A DNA stretch of 64,000 bases from Pseudomonas sp. 10-1B (GTDB lineage: Bacteria; Pseudomonadota; Gammaproteobacteria; Pseudomonadales; Pseudomonadaceae), in the NCBI RefSeq assembly GCF_000935045.1, contig NZ_JYKS01000008.1:124001-188000 (forward strand), given 5' to 3'. Below are positions 53,896 through 63,838 of the stretch, one piece after another. Every line of letters starts with the position of its first letter. Positions within the stretch are counted from its first letter, which is position 1. Below the pieces are notes generated by a model. That model did no database searches. It had not been told where the DNA came from and worked only from the letters and a program-made list of their open reading frames with translations. The position numbers were made by a program, and so were the translations under genes.

Positions 53896-54648
53896 ATGGG
53901 TAACCTTCGCGTAGATGTCATCACGTTGTTCCCCGAGATGTTCTCGGCCATCACGGAGTACGGCATTACCAGCCGCGCGGTGAAACAGGGGTTGCTTCAG
54001 GTGACTTGCTGGAACCCGCGGGACTACACCACAGATCGCCACCACACGGTGGATGATCGGCCGTTTGGCGGTGGTCCGGGCATGGTGATGAAAATCAAGC
54101 CTCTGGAAGACGCCCTGGTTAGCGCCAGGCAAGCGACCGGAGCAGCGGCGAAGGTGATCTACCTTTCGCCACAAGGCCGCAAGCTGACTCAGCAGGCGGT
54201 CAAAGGCCTGGCCGAACAGGAATCGTTGATCCTGATCGCCGGTCGTTATGAAGGCATCGACGAGCGCTTTATCGAGGCTCATGTCGATGAGGAGTGGTCG
54301 ATTGGCGACTATGTGCTTTCCGGTGGCGAGCTGCCGGCCATGGTACTGATCGATGCGGTTACGCGGCTGCTGCCCGGAGCTTTAGGGCATGTGGACTCGG
54401 CGGAAGAAGATTCCTTCACCGACGGTCTGCTCGATTGCCCGCACTACACCCGGCCTGAGGTGTATGCGGATCAGCGTGTTCCCGACGTGTTGCTAAGTGG
54501 CAACCATGCACACATCCGGCGTTGGAGAATGAAGCAGTCCCTTGGTAGGACCTTCGAACGACGCGCCGATCTTCTGGAAAGTCGCTCACTTTCTGGAGAA
54601 GAGAAGAAGCTGCTCGAGGAATATCTCCGCGAGCGGGACGATAGTTAA
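53896..54648 (+). CDS. trmD: tRNA (guanine-N1)-methyltransferase
   Basis: A 250-residue SPOUT-class enzyme that methylates G37 of tRNAs, preventing frameshifts. Knot motifs are [26 protein letters not shown] and [20 protein letters not shown]. The C-terminal helical domain is complete. Codons here are somewhat less GC-biased than in neighbouring metabolic genes. Confidence 0.97.
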   Translation: MGNLRVDVITLFPEMFSAITEYGITSRAVKQGLLQVTCWNPRDYTTDRHHTVDDRPFGGGPGMVMKIKPLEDALVSARQATGAAAKVIYLSPQGRKLTQQAVKGLAEQESLILIAGRYEGIDERFIEAHVDEEWSIGDYVLSGGELPAMVLIDAVTRLLPGALGHVDSAEEDSFTDGLLDCPHYTRPEVYADQRVPDVLLSGNHAHIRRWRMKQSLGRTFERRADLLESRSLSGEEKKLLEEYLRERDDS

Positions 54649-54690
54649 ACGTATCGATGGTGGATCACGTATCCATCTTAGGAGCACAGC

Positions 54691-55041
54691 ATGACCAACA
54701 AGATCATCCAGCAGCTCGAAGCCGAGCAGATGAGCAAGGAAATCCCGACCTTCGCACCAGGCGACACCGTTGTCGTCCAGGTTAAAGTGAAGGAAGGTGA
54801 GCGTTCCCGTCTGCAGGCGTTCGAAGGCGTCGTTATCGCCAAGCGTAACCGCGGTCTGAACAGCGCCTTCACCGTGCGCAAGATCTCCAGCGGCGTTGGC
54901 GTAGAGCGTACCTTCCAGACCTACAGCCCGCAAATCGACAGCCTGGCCGTGAAACGTCGTGGTGACGTGCGTAAAGCCAAGCTGTACTACCTGCGCGACC
55001 TTTCCGGCAAAGCCGCTCGCATCAAGGAAAAACTGTCCTGA
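54691..55041 (+). CDS. rplS: 50S ribosomal protein L19
   Basis: A 116-residue protein at the 30S-50S interface, with [32 protein letters not shown] and [22 protein letters not shown] precedes the ATG. It closes the rpsP operon and is followed by an intrinsic terminator. Confidence 0.98.
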   Translation: MTNKIIQQLEAEQMSKEIPTFAPGDTVVVQVKVKEGERSRLQAFEGVVIAKRNRGLNSAFTVRKISSGVGVERTFQTYSPQIDSLAVKRRGDVRKAKLYYLRDLSGKAARIKEKLS

Positions 55042-55077
55042 GTGCAGTTTGCCCGGTGGCCGAGGCCGCCTAGCGAG

Positions 55078-55105
55078 AAAAAAGCAGCCTTCGGGCTGCT
55101 TTTTT
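55078..55105. terminator. Intrinsic terminator of rpsP-rimM-trmD-rplS
   Basis: AAGCAGCC-TTCG-GGCTGCTT (stem about 55080-55103) with a T-run to 55105 and an A-run on the 5' side, so it could work in both directions. The UUCG tetraloop is especially stable. Confidence 0.95.
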
Positions 55106-55136
55106 GCATTCTGAATTCTCAAAACATGTGATTGCC

Positions 55137-55544
55137 ATGACTACCCGAGACCAGGAAATCCAGCGCCGCACCGAGCTGTCGGTGACCCGCGTGACCAAGG
55201 CGGTGTTCCCCAACACCACCAACCACCACAACACCCTGTTCGGCGGCACCGCCCTGGCCTGGATGGACGAAGTGTCGTTCATCGCCGCCACGCGCTTCTG
55301 CCGCCTGCCGCTGGTGACGGTGTCCACCGACCGTATCGACTTCAAGCACCCGATCCCGGCGGGCTCGATCGTCGAACTGGTGGGGACGGTGATCAAGGTC
55401 GGCAATACCAGCCTGCAGGTGCAAGTGGATGTGTTTGTCGAGAACATGTACCTGGACGGCCGCGAGCGGGCAATCCATGGGGTGTTCAGCTTCGTCGCCA
55501 TCGACGAGGACAAGCGCCCGGTGCCGGTGCTGCCGCAGGTCTGA
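55137..55544 (+). CDS. Hotdog-fold acyl-CoA thioesterase
   Basis: A 135-residue YciA-type thioesterase. It has NTTNHHNTLFGGTALAWMDE with the catalytic Asp and the Asn/His group, then VSTDRIDFKHPIPAGS. It hydrolyses acyl-CoAs in the cytoplasm. The ATG at 55137 is chosen; a TTG start at 55104 would place the N-terminus inside the rplS terminator. Confidence 0.88.
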   Translation: MTTRDQEIQRRTELSVTRVTKAVFPNTTNHHNTLFGGTALAWMDEVSFIAATRFCRLPLVTVSTDRIDFKHPIPAGSIVELVGTVIKVGNTSLQVQVDVFVENMYLDGRERAIHGVFSFVAIDEDKRPVPVLPQV

Positions 55545-55558
55545 GCACTCCTGTACTG

Positions 55559-55651
55559 GCCCTATCGCCGGCAAGCCAGCTCCCACAGGAACCCCGCAGG
55601 CTTCGAGTACTGTGCAGTACCTGTGGGAGCTGGCTTGCCGGCGATAGGGCC
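55559..55651. repeat. REP pair after thioesterase gene
   Basis: Exact 30-bp inverted arms at 55559-55588 and 55622-55651, identical to those at 1207 and 4066. It starts 14 bp past the stop codon. Confidence 0.95.
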
Positions 55652-55716
55652 AGTACAGACAACCCCCAAGCTGCTGTGAAACACTAGCCCCATCTAACCA
55701 CACCCAGCAGCCCCGC

Positions 55717-56613
55717 ATGCCCGCCCTAGACCACCCTCTGATCGACCAGTTCCTCGACGCCCTGTGGCTGGAAAAAGGCCTGTCCGACAACACCCGCGTG
55801 TCCTACCGCAGCGACCTGGCCCTGTTCAATGGCTGGCTGCAGGAGCATTCCGTATCGCTGCCAGACGCCGGCCGCGACTTGATCCTCGACCACTTGGCCT
55901 GGCGCTTCGAACAAGGCTACAAGCCACGCTCCACGGCGCGCTTCCTCTCTGGCCTGCGCGGTTTCTTCCGTTACCTGCTGCGGGAAAAGCTGGTGGCCAT
56001 CGACCCGACCTTGCAGGTCGACATGCCGCAGTTGGGCAAACCACTGCCCAAGTCACTGTCCGAAGCCGACGTCGAAGCCTTGCTGCAAGCCCCTGACCTG
56101 GGCGAAGCCATCGGCCAGCGCGACCGCGCCATGCTCGAAGTGTTGTATGCCTGCGGCCTGCGCGTCACCGAACTGGTCAGCCTGGCCCTCGACCAGGTCA
56201 ACCTGCGCCAAGGTGTGCTGCGGGTGATGGGCAAGGGCAGCAAGGAGCGCCTGGTGCCCATGGGCGAAGAAGCGGTGCTGTGGCTGGAGCGTTACCTGCG
56301 CAATGGCCGCGCCGAGCTGCTCAATGGCCGCCCCAGCGATGTGCTGTTCCCCAGCCTGCGTGGCGAGCAGATGACCCGCCAGACCTTCTGGCACCGCATC
56401 AAGCAGCATGCCCGGGTAGCCGGCATCGACAAACCGCTGTCGCCCCACACCCTGCGCCATGCCTTCGCCACCCACCTGCTCAACCATGGCGCCGACCTGC
56501 GCGTGGTGCAGATGCTGCTGGGCCACAGCGACCTGTCGACCACGCAGATCTACACCCATGTCGCCAAGGCCCGCTTGCAGCAACTGCATGCCCAGCACCA
56601 TCCACGTGGATGA
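55717..56613 (+). CDS. xerD: Site-specific tyrosine recombinase XerD
   Basis: A 298-residue recombinase that with XerC resolves chromosome dimers at dif. The N-terminal SAM-like core-binding domain covers about 1-90. The catalytic set is complete: Arg149 (CGLRVTELV), Lys173, His244, Arg247 (HTLRHAFATH), His270 (LGHSDLSTTQ) and Tyr279. It stands in the recurrent order xerD-dsbC-hom-thrC, so it is the housekeeping XerD, not a phage integrase. Confidence 0.95.
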   Translation: MPALDHPLIDQFLDALWLEKGLSDNTRVSYRSDLALFNGWLQEHSVSLPDAGRDLILDHLAWRFEQGYKPRSTARFLSGLRGFFRYLLREKLVAIDPTLQVDMPQLGKPLPKSLSEADVEALLQAPDLGEAIGQRDRAMLEVLYACGLRVTELVSLALDQVNLRQGVLRVMGKGSKERLVPMGEEAVLWLERYLRNGRAELLNGRPSDVLFPSLRGEQMTRQTFWHRIKQHARVAGIDKPLSPHTLRHAFATHLLNHGADLRVVQMLLGHSDLSTTQIYTHVAKARLQQLHAQHHPRG

Positions 56614-56766
56614 ATGTTTTTCATGTTCCGCTGACCGGTCCTTGCCAGGCCCTTCACCGGCGGCATGATGTGGTAGGCTTGGACGGTTTGCACCAAGGGC
56701 CGCACGGCCACCGCGTATTTTCCGCAGGTGGCGCCCTCCGGCCCCTGTCCGCCTTCAGGAGTTCCC

Positions 56767-57510
56767 ATGCGCGTGACCCAGTTTTTCGCCGCCGCCGCGT
56801 TGGCGTTGGCCAGTACCTTTGCCGTTGCCGCGGCAACCGATAGCAATGCCGGTGCCGAGCAGGCCATCCGTAAATCGTTGCAGAACCTCGAACTGGAAGT
56901 GCCCATCGAAAGCGTGGCCAGCAGCCCGGTCAGCGGCCTGTACGAAGTCAAGCTGCAGGGCGGCCGCGTGTTGTACGCCAGCGCCGACGGCCAGTTCGTG
57001 ATGCAGGGCTACCTGTTCCAGATCCAGGACGGCAAGCCGGTCAACCTCACCGAGAAAACCGAGCGTCTGGGCATCGCCAAGCTCATCAACGGCATTCCAG
57101 CCGCCGAGATGGTGGTTTATCCTGCCAAGGGCGAGACCAAGTCGCATATCACCGTGTTCACCGACACCACTTGCCCGTACTGCCACAAGCTGCACGCCGA
57201 AGTGCCCGAACTCAACCGCCGCGGTATCGAAGTGCGTTACGTCGCCTTCCCGCGCCAGGGCCTCGGCTCGCCGGGTGACCAGCAGTTGCAGGCAGTGTGG
57301 TGCTCCAGCGACCGCCGTGGGGCGATGGACAAGATGGTCGAAGGCGAAGAGATCAAGGCCGCCAAGTGCGCCAACCCGGTCGGCAAGCAGTTCCAGCTGG
57401 GCCAGTCGATCGGCGTCAACGGCACGCCGGCCATCGTCCTTGAAAGCGGCCAGGTCATTCCGGGCTACCAGCCGGCACCGCAGGTCGCCAAGCTGGCACT
57501 GGCCAAGTAA
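56767..57510 (+). CDS. dsbC: Thiol:disulfide interchange protein DsbC
   Basis: A 247-residue periplasmic disulfide isomerase. The signal peptide ends near AVAAA (residue ~22). An N-terminal dimerisation domain precedes a thioredoxin fold with active CPYC (136-139) and cis-Pro in VNGTPAIV. AGGAG stands before the ATG at 56767; a longer frame upstream is not needed. Confidence 0.95.
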   Translation: MRVTQFFAAAALALASTFAVAAATDSNAGAEQAIRKSLQNLELEVPIESVASSPVSGLYEVKLQGGRVLYASADGQFVMQGYLFQIQDGKPVNLTEKTERLGIAKLINGIPAAEMVVYPAKGETKSHITVFTDTTCPYCHKLHAEVPELNRRGIEVRYVAFPRQGLGSPGDQQLQAVWCSSDRRGAMDKMVEGEEIKAAKCANPVGKQFQLGQSIGVNGTPAIVLESGQVIPGYQPAPQVAKLALAK

Positions 57511-57593
57511 TCCAATTCAGTACGCCGTCGTCATGGGGTGACGGCATGTTTCACGGTCGGCGAAGGTGCCGGCCGTTCAATGGGGAGTTCACA

Positions 57594-58898
57594 GTGAAAC
57601 CGGTCAAAGTAGGCATCTGTGGGTTGGGGACCGTCGGTGGCGGAACCTTCAATGTACTTCAGCGCAACGCCGAGGAGATTGCCCGCCGTGCCGGGCGCGG
57701 TATTGAAGTGGCACAGATCGCCATGCGCTCGCAGAACCCGAACTGCCAGATTACCGGTACCCCCATTACCGCTGATGTGTTCGAAGTCGCGAGCAACCCG
57801 GAGATCGACATTGTCATCGAGCTGATCGGTGGCTACACCGTGGCCCGCGACCTGGTGCTCAAGGCTATCGAAAACGGCAAGCACGTGGTCACCGCCAACA
57901 AGGCGCTGATCGCCGTGCATGGCAACGAGATCTTCGCCAAGGCCCGCGAGAAGGGCGTGATCGTCGCCTTCGAAGCGGCGGTGGCCGGTGGCATCCCGGT
58001 GATCAAGGCCATCCGCGAAGGCCTGTCGGCCAACCACATCAACTGGCTGGCCGGCATCATCAACGGCACCGGCAACTTTATCCTCACCGAAATGCGTGAA
58101 AAGGGCCGTGCCTTCCCCGACGTGCTGGCCGAAGCCCAGGCGCTGGGTTACGCCGAAGCCGACCCGACCTTCGACGTCGAAGGCATCGATGCCGCGCACA
58201 AGCTGACCATCCTGGCGTCGATCGCCTTCGGTATCCCGCTGCAGTTCGACAAGGCCTACACCGAAGGCATCACCCAGCTGACCACCGCTGACGTGAACTA
58301 CGCCGAGGCCCTGGGCTACCGCATCAAGCACCTGGGCGTGGCCCGTCGCACCGCCGAAGGCATCGAGCTGCGCGTGCACCCGACGCTGATCCCGGCCGAC
58401 CGCTTGATCGCCAACGTCAACGGCGTGATGAACGCCGTCATGGTCAATGGCGATGCCGCCGGTTCCACCCTGTACTACGGCGCGGGCGCCGGCATGGAGC
58501 CTACCGCTTCGTCGGTGGTCGGCGACCTGGTCGACGTGGTCCGTGCCATGACTTCCGACCCGGAAAACCGCGTGCCGCACCTGGCCTTCCAGCCGGATTC
58601 GCTGTCGGCCCACCCGATCCTGCCGATCGAGGCCTGCGAAAGCGCCTATTACCTGCGCATCCAGGCCAAGGATCACCCGGGCGTACTGGCCCAGGTGGCC
58701 AGCATCCTCTCGGAGCGTGGCATCAACATCGAGTCGATCATGCAGAAGGAAGCCGAGGAGCAGGACGGCCTGGTACCGATGATCCTGCTGACCCATGGCG
58801 TGGTCGAGCAGCGTATCAACGACGCCATCGTCGCCCTGGAAGCCCTGCAGGACGTGGTCGGCAAGGTCGTGCGCATCCGCGTCGAGCAGCTCAATTAA
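57594..58898 (+). CDS. hom: Homoserine dehydrogenase
   Basis: A 434-residue enzyme reducing aspartate semialdehyde to homoserine. It has an NAD-binding Rossmann start (VGICGLGTVGGGT), the catalytic region AGIINGTGNFIL, and a C-terminal ACT domain (about 350-430, AKDHPGVLAQVASILSERG) for threonine feedback. The start is the GTG at 57594, preceded by GGGGAG; this gives the family length. Confidence 0.96.
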   Translation: MKPVKVGICGLGTVGGGTFNVLQRNAEEIARRAGRGIEVAQIAMRSQNPNCQITGTPITADVFEVASNPEIDIVIELIGGYTVARDLVLKAIENGKHVVTANKALIAVHGNEIFAKAREKGVIVAFEAAVAGGIPVIKAIREGLSANHINWLAGIINGTGNFILTEMREKGRAFPDVLAEAQALGYAEADPTFDVEGIDAAHKLTILASIAFGIPLQFDKAYTEGITQLTTADVNYAEALGYRIKHLGVARRTAEGIELRVHPTLIPADRLIANVNGVMNAVMVNGDAAGSTLYYGAGAGMEPTASSVVGDLVDVVRAMTSDPENRVPHLAFQPDSLSAHPILPIEACESAYYLRIQAKDHPGVLAQVASILSERGINIESIMQKEAEEQDGLVPMILLTHGVVEQRINDAIVALEALQDVVGKVVRIRVEQLN

Positions 58899-58953
58899 TT
58901 TCGCCGTCGGGCCGCCAGCGCGGCCCGGGCCCTAGTATCGAAGGTTTGCACCC

Positions 58954-60363
58954 ATGCGCTATATCAGTACCCGCGGCCAGGCACCGGCCTTGAATTTCGA
59001 AGACGTCCTGCTGGCTGGCCTGGCCAGTGACGGCGGCCTGTACGTACCGGAAAACCTGCCACGCTTCACCCAGGAAGAAATCGCCTCGTGGGCCGGCCTG
59101 CCTTACCACGAGCTGGCCTTCCGGGTGATGCGTCCGTTCGTCGAAGGCAGCATCGCCGACGCCGACTTCAAGAAAATCCTCGAAGAAACCTACGGCGAGT
59201 TCGCCCACGCCGCGGTCGCCCCACTGCGCCAGTTGAACAGCAACGAGTGGGTACTGGAGCTGTTCCACGGCCCGACCCTGGCGTTCAAGGACTTCGCCCT
59301 GCAACTGCTCGGCCGCCTGCTCGACCACGTGCTGGCCAAGCGCAACGAGCGCGTGGTGATCATCGGCGCCACCAGCGGTGACACCGGTTCCGCCGCCATC
59401 GAAGGCTGCCGTCGCTGCGACAACGTCGACATCTTCATCCTGCACCCGCACCAGCGCGTGTCGGAAGTGCAGCGCCGGCAGATGACCACCATCTTCGGCG
59501 ACAACATCCACAACATCGCCATCGAAGGCAACTTCGACGACTGCCAGGAAATGGTCAAGGCCAGCTTCGCTGACCAGTCGTTCCTCAAGGGCACCCGCCT
59601 GGTGGCAGTCAACTCGATCAACTGGGCGCGGATCATGGCCCAGATCGTCTACTACTTCCACGCAGCCCTGCAGCTGGGTGGCCCGGCGCGCTCGGTGGCG
59701 TTCTCGGTACCGACCGGCAACTTCGGCGACATCTTCGCCGGCTACCTGGCGCGCAACATGGGCCTGCCGATCAGCCAACTGATCGTCGCCACCAACCGCA
59801 ACGACATCCTGCACCGCTTCATGAGCGGCAACCAGTACGTCAAGGAAACCCTGCACGCGACCCTGTCGCCGTCGATGGACATCATGGTCTCGTCCAACTT
59901 CGAGCGCCTGCTGTTCGACCTGCACGGGCGCAACGGTGGTGCAATTGCCGAACTGATGGCCAACTTCAAGCAAGGTGGCGGTTTCAGCGTCGAGCAAGAC
60001 CGCTGGACCGAAGCCCGCAAGCTGTTCGACTCGCTGGCCGTGAGCGACGAGCAAACCTGCGAGACCATCGCCGAGGTGTTCGCTGCCACCGGTGAAGTGC
60101 TCGACCCGCACACCGCGATCGGCGTCAAGGCCGCCCGCGAATGCCGCCGCAGCCTGGACACGCCGATGGTGGTGCTGGGCACCGCGCACCCGGTCAAGTT
60201 CCCGGACGCAGTGGAGAAAGCCGGTGTGGGCAAGGCGCTGGAGCTGCCGGCGCACCTCAGCGACCTGTTCAGCCGTGAAGAGCGTTGCACGGTGCTGGCC
60301 AATGACCTGAAGGTCGTGCAGGGCTTTGTCAGCCAGCACGGGAACCGCGGCAAGCCGCTGTAA
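58954..60363 (+). CDS. thrC: Threonine synthase
   Basis: A 469-residue PLP enzyme converting O-phosphohomoserine to threonine. The PLP lysine is in GPTLAFKDFALQLL, and SGDTGSAAIEG is the phosphate-binding loop. It follows hom by 55 bp and completes the homoserine-to-threonine branch, apart from thrB, which is not in the window. Confidence 0.96.
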   Translation: MRYISTRGQAPALNFEDVLLAGLASDGGLYVPENLPRFTQEEIASWAGLPYHELAFRVMRPFVEGSIADADFKKILEETYGEFAHAAVAPLRQLNSNEWVLELFHGPTLAFKDFALQLLGRLLDHVLAKRNERVVIIGATSGDTGSAAIEGCRRCDNVDIFILHPHQRVSEVQRRQMTTIFGDNIHNIAIEGNFDDCQEMVKASFADQSFLKGTRLVAVNSINWARIMAQIVYYFHAALQLGGPARSVAFSVPTGNFGDIFAGYLARNMGLPISQLIVATNRNDILHRFMSGNQYVKETLHATLSPSMDIMVSSNFERLLFDLHGRNGGAIAELMANFKQGGGFSVEQDRWTEARKLFDSLAVSDEQTCETIAEVFAATGEVLDPHTAIGVKAARECRRSLDTPMVVLGTAHPVKFPDAVEKAGVGKALELPAHLSDLFSREERCTVLANDLKVVQGFVSQHGNRGKPL

Positions 60364-60370
60364 AAGATCA

Positions 60371-60488
60371 GGGCCGCTTTGCGGCCCATCGCCGGCAAGC
60401 CAGCTCCCACACCGACCGCATGGACTCAAGGTCTTGAGCAGTACCCCTGTGGGAGCTGGCTCGCCGGCGATGGGCTGCAGAGCAGCCC
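60371..60488. repeat. REP pair framed by GGGCYGC hairpins
   Basis: Order: hairpin GGGCCGC-TTT-GCGGCCC (60371-60387), REP (60388-60411), spacer, REP mate (60448-60470), hairpin GGGCTGC-AGA-GCAGCCC (60472-60488). The same four-part layout appears between mltF and purL. Confidence 0.85.
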
Positions 60489-60588
60489 CAGATTCTCGGA
60501 TCTCTCTCGCAGCATTTTCAGAAACGTCCTATTCGGCAGCGCCCAGCGCAACCCTTAGATTAGCCGGTCCTCCCACCAGGAGCGGCTC

Positions 60589-61008
60589 ATGCACCAGACC
60601 TCCGTATTGATCCACCAGGCTCGTCCATCCCACCAGATCCTCCTGCATCAGGCCCTGAACGCTCAGTGTGTGTTCGACGTGCGCATCAGCGCAAACACCG
60701 CTGAACTTGATGCCTGCCTTGGCGCCAAACGCCACCTCGACCTGCTGGTTCTCGACCACGCCATGCCAACCCGGGCCGGCCTTGCCTTGCTAACCCGGCA
60801 GCCACAGGCACGCGCACTGCTGTTCGTCGGCCAGCCCACCCCACAGCGCCACAACCTCGCCCAAGAAGCGCGCAAGAAAGGCCTATGGGTGCTCGCCGAG
60901 CTGCCTTGGCCGCTGTCGATGCCGCGCCTGCAGCATGCCCTGCAAACACTGCAAGTGCGCCCGCGCCAGCGTATTCAAACTGTCACATCGGCCCCGCATG
61001 CTCACTGA
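60589..61008 (+). CDS. Degenerate response-regulator receiver protein
   Basis: A 139-residue stand-alone receiver-like domain with no output domain. The phospho-acceptor Asp56 is kept (LDLLVLDHAMP), but the N-terminal acidic pair is replaced by His-Gln (VLIHQARPSHQ), the switch Ser/Thr is not evident (LLFVGQP) and the beta-5 Lys is missing (LAELPWPL). It may not be phosphorylated normally and could act as a binding partner. The sequence is His-, Gln- and Leu-rich. Confidence 0.65.
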   Translation: MHQTSVLIHQARPSHQILLHQALNAQCVFDVRISANTAELDACLGAKRHLDLLVLDHAMPTRAGLALLTRQPQARALLFVGQPTPQRHNLAQEARKKGLWVLAELPWPLSMPRLQHALQTLQVRPRQRIQTVTSAPHAH

Positions 61009-61087
61009 ACCAGGCGCGGCATGACGAACTTTCTGCGGCGCCTGCTGGTCAGTTCCTGTATATCCCACCACGCAGCGAGTGATCCGG

Positions 61088-61369
61088 ATGGAAAGAATCT
61101 GCAGCCTGCTCAACGACGCCCTGAGCCCTTATCAGACCCACCTCGGCATCGCCGATGCCAGCGGTAATCGCCAACTGACCGTTCACGACCGCCTCGCCGG
61201 CATCACCCTGCGGCGTACGGTCAGCGAGCGCCAGTTGCAGGAGCAACGCCTGTTGATCGATCTGGTGGATGGCCTGCATCGTGACCTGCAGATCGCCGAG
61301 GGGCGTTTGCAGCCCTGTGTGATCGCGGCACTGCAACAGCGTCAGCAACCCCAGGGAACCTTTGCCTGA
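61088..61369 (+). CDS. Small protein, DUF3509-like
   Basis: A 93-residue protein (MERICSLLNDALSPYQTHLG). It resembles the short DUF3509 proteins found almost only in pseudomonads, though I judge this by memory. It is soluble, with a Gln- and Leu-rich helical C-terminal half. The start at 61088 is preceded weakly by GTGATCCGG; a GTG at 61079 is an alternative. It is 79 bp after the receiver-like gene. Function unknown. Confidence 0.55.
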   Translation: MERICSLLNDALSPYQTHLGIADASGNRQLTVHDRLAGITLRRTVSERQLQEQRLLIDLVDGLHRDLQIAEGRLQPCVIAALQQRQQPQGTFA

Positions 61370-61435
61370 GTGGTTTATCAGACACAGTAGCGGCAGCCAG
61401 CCAGTGCTTTGCTCCGGCGCTTGGCTAAGCTGTCA

Positions 61436-61500
61436 CGGGAAGTCCCCAAGGACTTTCGCTTGGCCCCGGGCGTTTTCCCCAGCGCCTGGGGTTTCTTTTT
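61436..61500 (+). terminator. Hairpin series with T-run after DUF3509-like gene, possible small RNA 3' end
   Basis: AGTCC-CCAA-GGACT (61441-61454) is a small hairpin; CCCCAG-CGC-CTGGGG (61477-61491) is followed by TTTCTTTTT. The second is a good intrinsic terminator. The structured 60-nt stretch lies about 70 bp beyond the stop codon. Confidence 0.65.
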
Positions 61501-61510
61501 CCTGTGACCT

Positions 61511-61614
61511 GCAGCGGCCCTATCGCCGGCAAGCCAGCTCCCACAGGTACCGCACTGCCCTTGGGGCTCATGCAGTACCTGTGGGAGCTGGCTTGCCGGC
61601 GATAGGGCCGCTGC
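61511..61614. repeat. REP pair with extended arms
   Basis: Perfect 35-bp inverted arms, 61511-61545 and 61580-61614, five bases longer per side than most pairs here. It ends 6 bp before the stop of the minus-strand gene. Confidence 0.95.
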
Positions 61615-61620
61615 AGGCAA

Positions 61621-62496
61621 TCAGTGCTCTTCGAAAAAAACCTTGCTCTCTTCCAGGTAGTCTTCCCGCAACGCCGGGTCCAGCCAGCGCGCATACAACC
61701 CCGGCAACACATCCCGCCGCAGCGCCGGCAACAACCGGTCGATATGCGCCACCGCAGCACGCCCCAGCTCGTTGTCCGAACACCCCACGTGGAAAAACTG
61801 ATAGCGCTTCACCCCCTGTACCGGATGAAACTGGTAGTCAGCCTGTGACCCGCCTTGCTGCTGGATCAGGTAGCGCACTTCCGGCCAATAGCCGAGCACC
61901 ATGCGCAAGCGGCCCAGCTGTTGCATCTGCAGCAGGTTGGCAGTGGCATCGTTGCCGTAGTGGCGGCTGAGCACGGTGTCGGGCAACTGCCGTAGGATAG
62001 CGTCGATCTGCGTGCCGTAGCTGCGTTCGGCGACAACCCCCAGCTTCAGCGCGGCCTTGCTCAGCAGGCGATGCAGGTCCACCTCCTGGCCGTCGAGGTA
62101 GGGCGCCACCAGCGCTTGGCTTTCCTTGCGCAGCACCATGCCGCCACTGAGTACGCCCAGTGACGGCATGGAAAAACGCACATATTCGGCGCGCTCCGGC
62201 GTCCACAGCAGGGTCGGGTCGCAAGTGAAGCTGTTGCGGTCTTGTAGCATCTGGATGCCGCGGGCGCGGTTGACCCGCACGATGCTGTGGTCATACTCGG
62301 GCATTTGCCTGATCAGCAGGGGCAACAGTTGGTCGATCACCCCCTGGCCCTGCTCCGCGCCTTCGAAAATGGTGAAGGGCGGCAGGTCACGCACCAACCA
62401 GAAGACGCGCTCTTTGGCATTGGCAGGCTGCAGCAGCAATGTGGGCAGTAGCCCGCACAGCAGGATCAGGTAGCGTAACCCGCGGGCAGCGAGCAT
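61621..62496 (-). CDS. Periplasmic amino-acid-binding-like protein
   Basis: A 291-residue exported protein. The signal peptide ([21 protein letters not shown]) ends near residue 28, followed by [19 protein letters not shown], the start of a type 2 solute-binding fold (SBP family 3; TIGR02285-like). No transporter genes are nearby, so it may be a sensor-type or orphan binding protein. The ATG at 62496 lies 10 bp past the CoA transferase stop; the ribosome site is weak. Confidence 0.72.
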   Translation of the reverse strand: MLAARGLRYLILLCGLLPTLLLQPANAKERVFWLVRDLPPFTIFEGAEQGQGVIDQLLPLLIRQMPEYDHSIVRVNRARGIQMLQDRNSFTCDPTLLWTPERAEYVRFSMPSLGVLSGGMVLRKESQALVAPYLDGQEVDLHRLLSKAALKLGVVAERSYGTQIDAILRQLPDTVLSRHYGNDATANLLQMQQLGRLRMVLGYWPEVRYLIQQQGGSQADYQFHPVQGVKRYQFFHVGCSDNELGRAAVAHIDRLLPALRRDVLPGLYARWLDPALREDYLEESKVFFEEH

Positions 62497-62506
62497 AGGC
62501 CAGGGG

Positions 62507-63706
62507 TCAGACCGCGCCTGCTTCGCGCAGGCCGGCAATGGCCGCCGCATCGTAGCCCAGGCTGCCGAGCAGCGTGTCGGTATGTTCACCCAGCGCCGGA
62601 CCGACCCACTCGGTGGAGCCGGGGGTGTCCGACAGCTTGGGCACGATACCCGGCATGCGGAAGGGCTTGCCGTCCGGGAGCTTGGCCTGCAAGAACATCT
62701 CGCGCGCCAGGTACTGCGGGTCGTTGAACATGTCCTCTGCCGAATAGATACGGCTGGCCGGCACTTCGGCCGTGGTCAGCACCTGCATCAGTTGCTCCAG
62801 CGGCAGGCTGTTGGCCCAGCGATCGATCACCCCATACAGCTCGTCGCGGCGCAGGTCGCGGCCATCGTTGCTGGCCAGGGTCGGGTCGTCGGCCAGGTCG
62901 GCACGGCCGATGGCCTGCATGAAGCGCTTGAAGATCGCATCGCCGTTGGCACCAATCTGCACATGCTTGCCATCGGCGCTGGTGTGGATGGAGGAGGGTG
63001 TGATGCCCGGCATGATGTTGCCGGTACGTTCGCGAATGAAGCCGAACACGTCGAATTCCGGGACCATGCTTTCCATCATGGCGAAGATCGCCTCGTACAG
63101 TGCCACGTCCACCACCTGGCCCTGGCCGCCATTGACTTCACGGTGGCGCAGGGCCATCAGTGCGCCGATCACTCCCCACAGGGCGGCAATCGAGTCACCG
63201 ATGGAAATGCCCGTGCGCACTGGCGGGCGGTCGTCGAAACCGGTGATGTAGCGCAAGCCGCCCATCGACTCACCCACGGCGCCGAAGCCCGGCTGGTCTT
63301 TCATCGGCCCGGTCTGGCCGAAGCCCGACAGGCGCACCATCACCAGGCGCGGGTTGAGGGCATGCAGCACGTCCCAGCCCAGGCCGAGCTTTTCCAGCAC
63401 GCCCGGGCGGAAGTTCTCGATCAGGATGTCGGCCTCGGCCAGCAGGCGCTTGAGAATCTCGCGGCCCTCGGGGTGCTTGAGGTTGAGGGTCAGCGACTGC
63501 TTGTTGCGCGCCTGCACGAACCACCACAGCGAGGTGCCCTCGTACAGCTTGCGCCACTTGCGCAACGGGTCGCCGCCATCGGGCGACTCGACCTTGATCA
63601 CTTCGGCGCCGAATTCGGCGCAGATGCGCGAGGCGAACGGCCCAGCGATCAGGGTGCCGAGTTCGATGACTTTGAGGCCGGCGAGGGGTTTGCTGGGCGT
63701 AGGCAT
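62507..63706 (-). CDS. Family III CoA transferase (CaiB/BaiF)
   Basis: A 399-residue enzyme. The N-terminal signature [36 protein letters not shown] and [15 protein letters not shown] is typical. Members move CoA between short organic acids using an Asp acyl intermediate. The neighbouring genes do not show the substrate. It is probably co-transcribed with the binding-protein gene after it. Confidence 0.88.
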   Translation of the reverse strand: MPTPSKPLAGLKVIELGTLIAGPFASRICAEFGAEVIKVESPDGGDPLRKWRKLYEGTSLWWFVQARNKQSLTLNLKHPEGREILKRLLAEADILIENFRPGVLEKLGLGWDVLHALNPRLVMVRLSGFGQTGPMKDQPGFGAVGESMGGLRYITGFDDRPPVRTGISIGDSIAALWGVIGALMALRHREVNGGQGQVVDVALYEAIFAMMESMVPEFDVFGFIRERTGNIMPGITPSSIHTSADGKHVQIGANGDAIFKRFMQAIGRADLADDPTLASNDGRDLRRDELYGVIDRWANSLPLEQLMQVLTTAEVPASRIYSAEDMFNDPQYLAREMFLQAKLPDGKPFRMPGIVPKLSDTPGSTEWVGPALGEHTDTLLGSLGYDAAAIAGLREAGAV

Positions 63707-63838
63707 AGGGCATCCGTGGCAGATGGGCAGAGCCGTGGTTTTATCATAGGTGCGAAGCGGCAGATACTGTCGCGGCGCAACCAGGGGCAGGATCGGTTAG
63801 ACTGTGCCACTTTTCTTTGCGCAAGAAGCCCGTCGACC

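Noticed and set aside
55717..56613. Phage integrase marking a genomic island
   Set aside because: It is in the housekeeping order xerD-dsbC-hom-thrC, with no att repeats or tRNA nearby.
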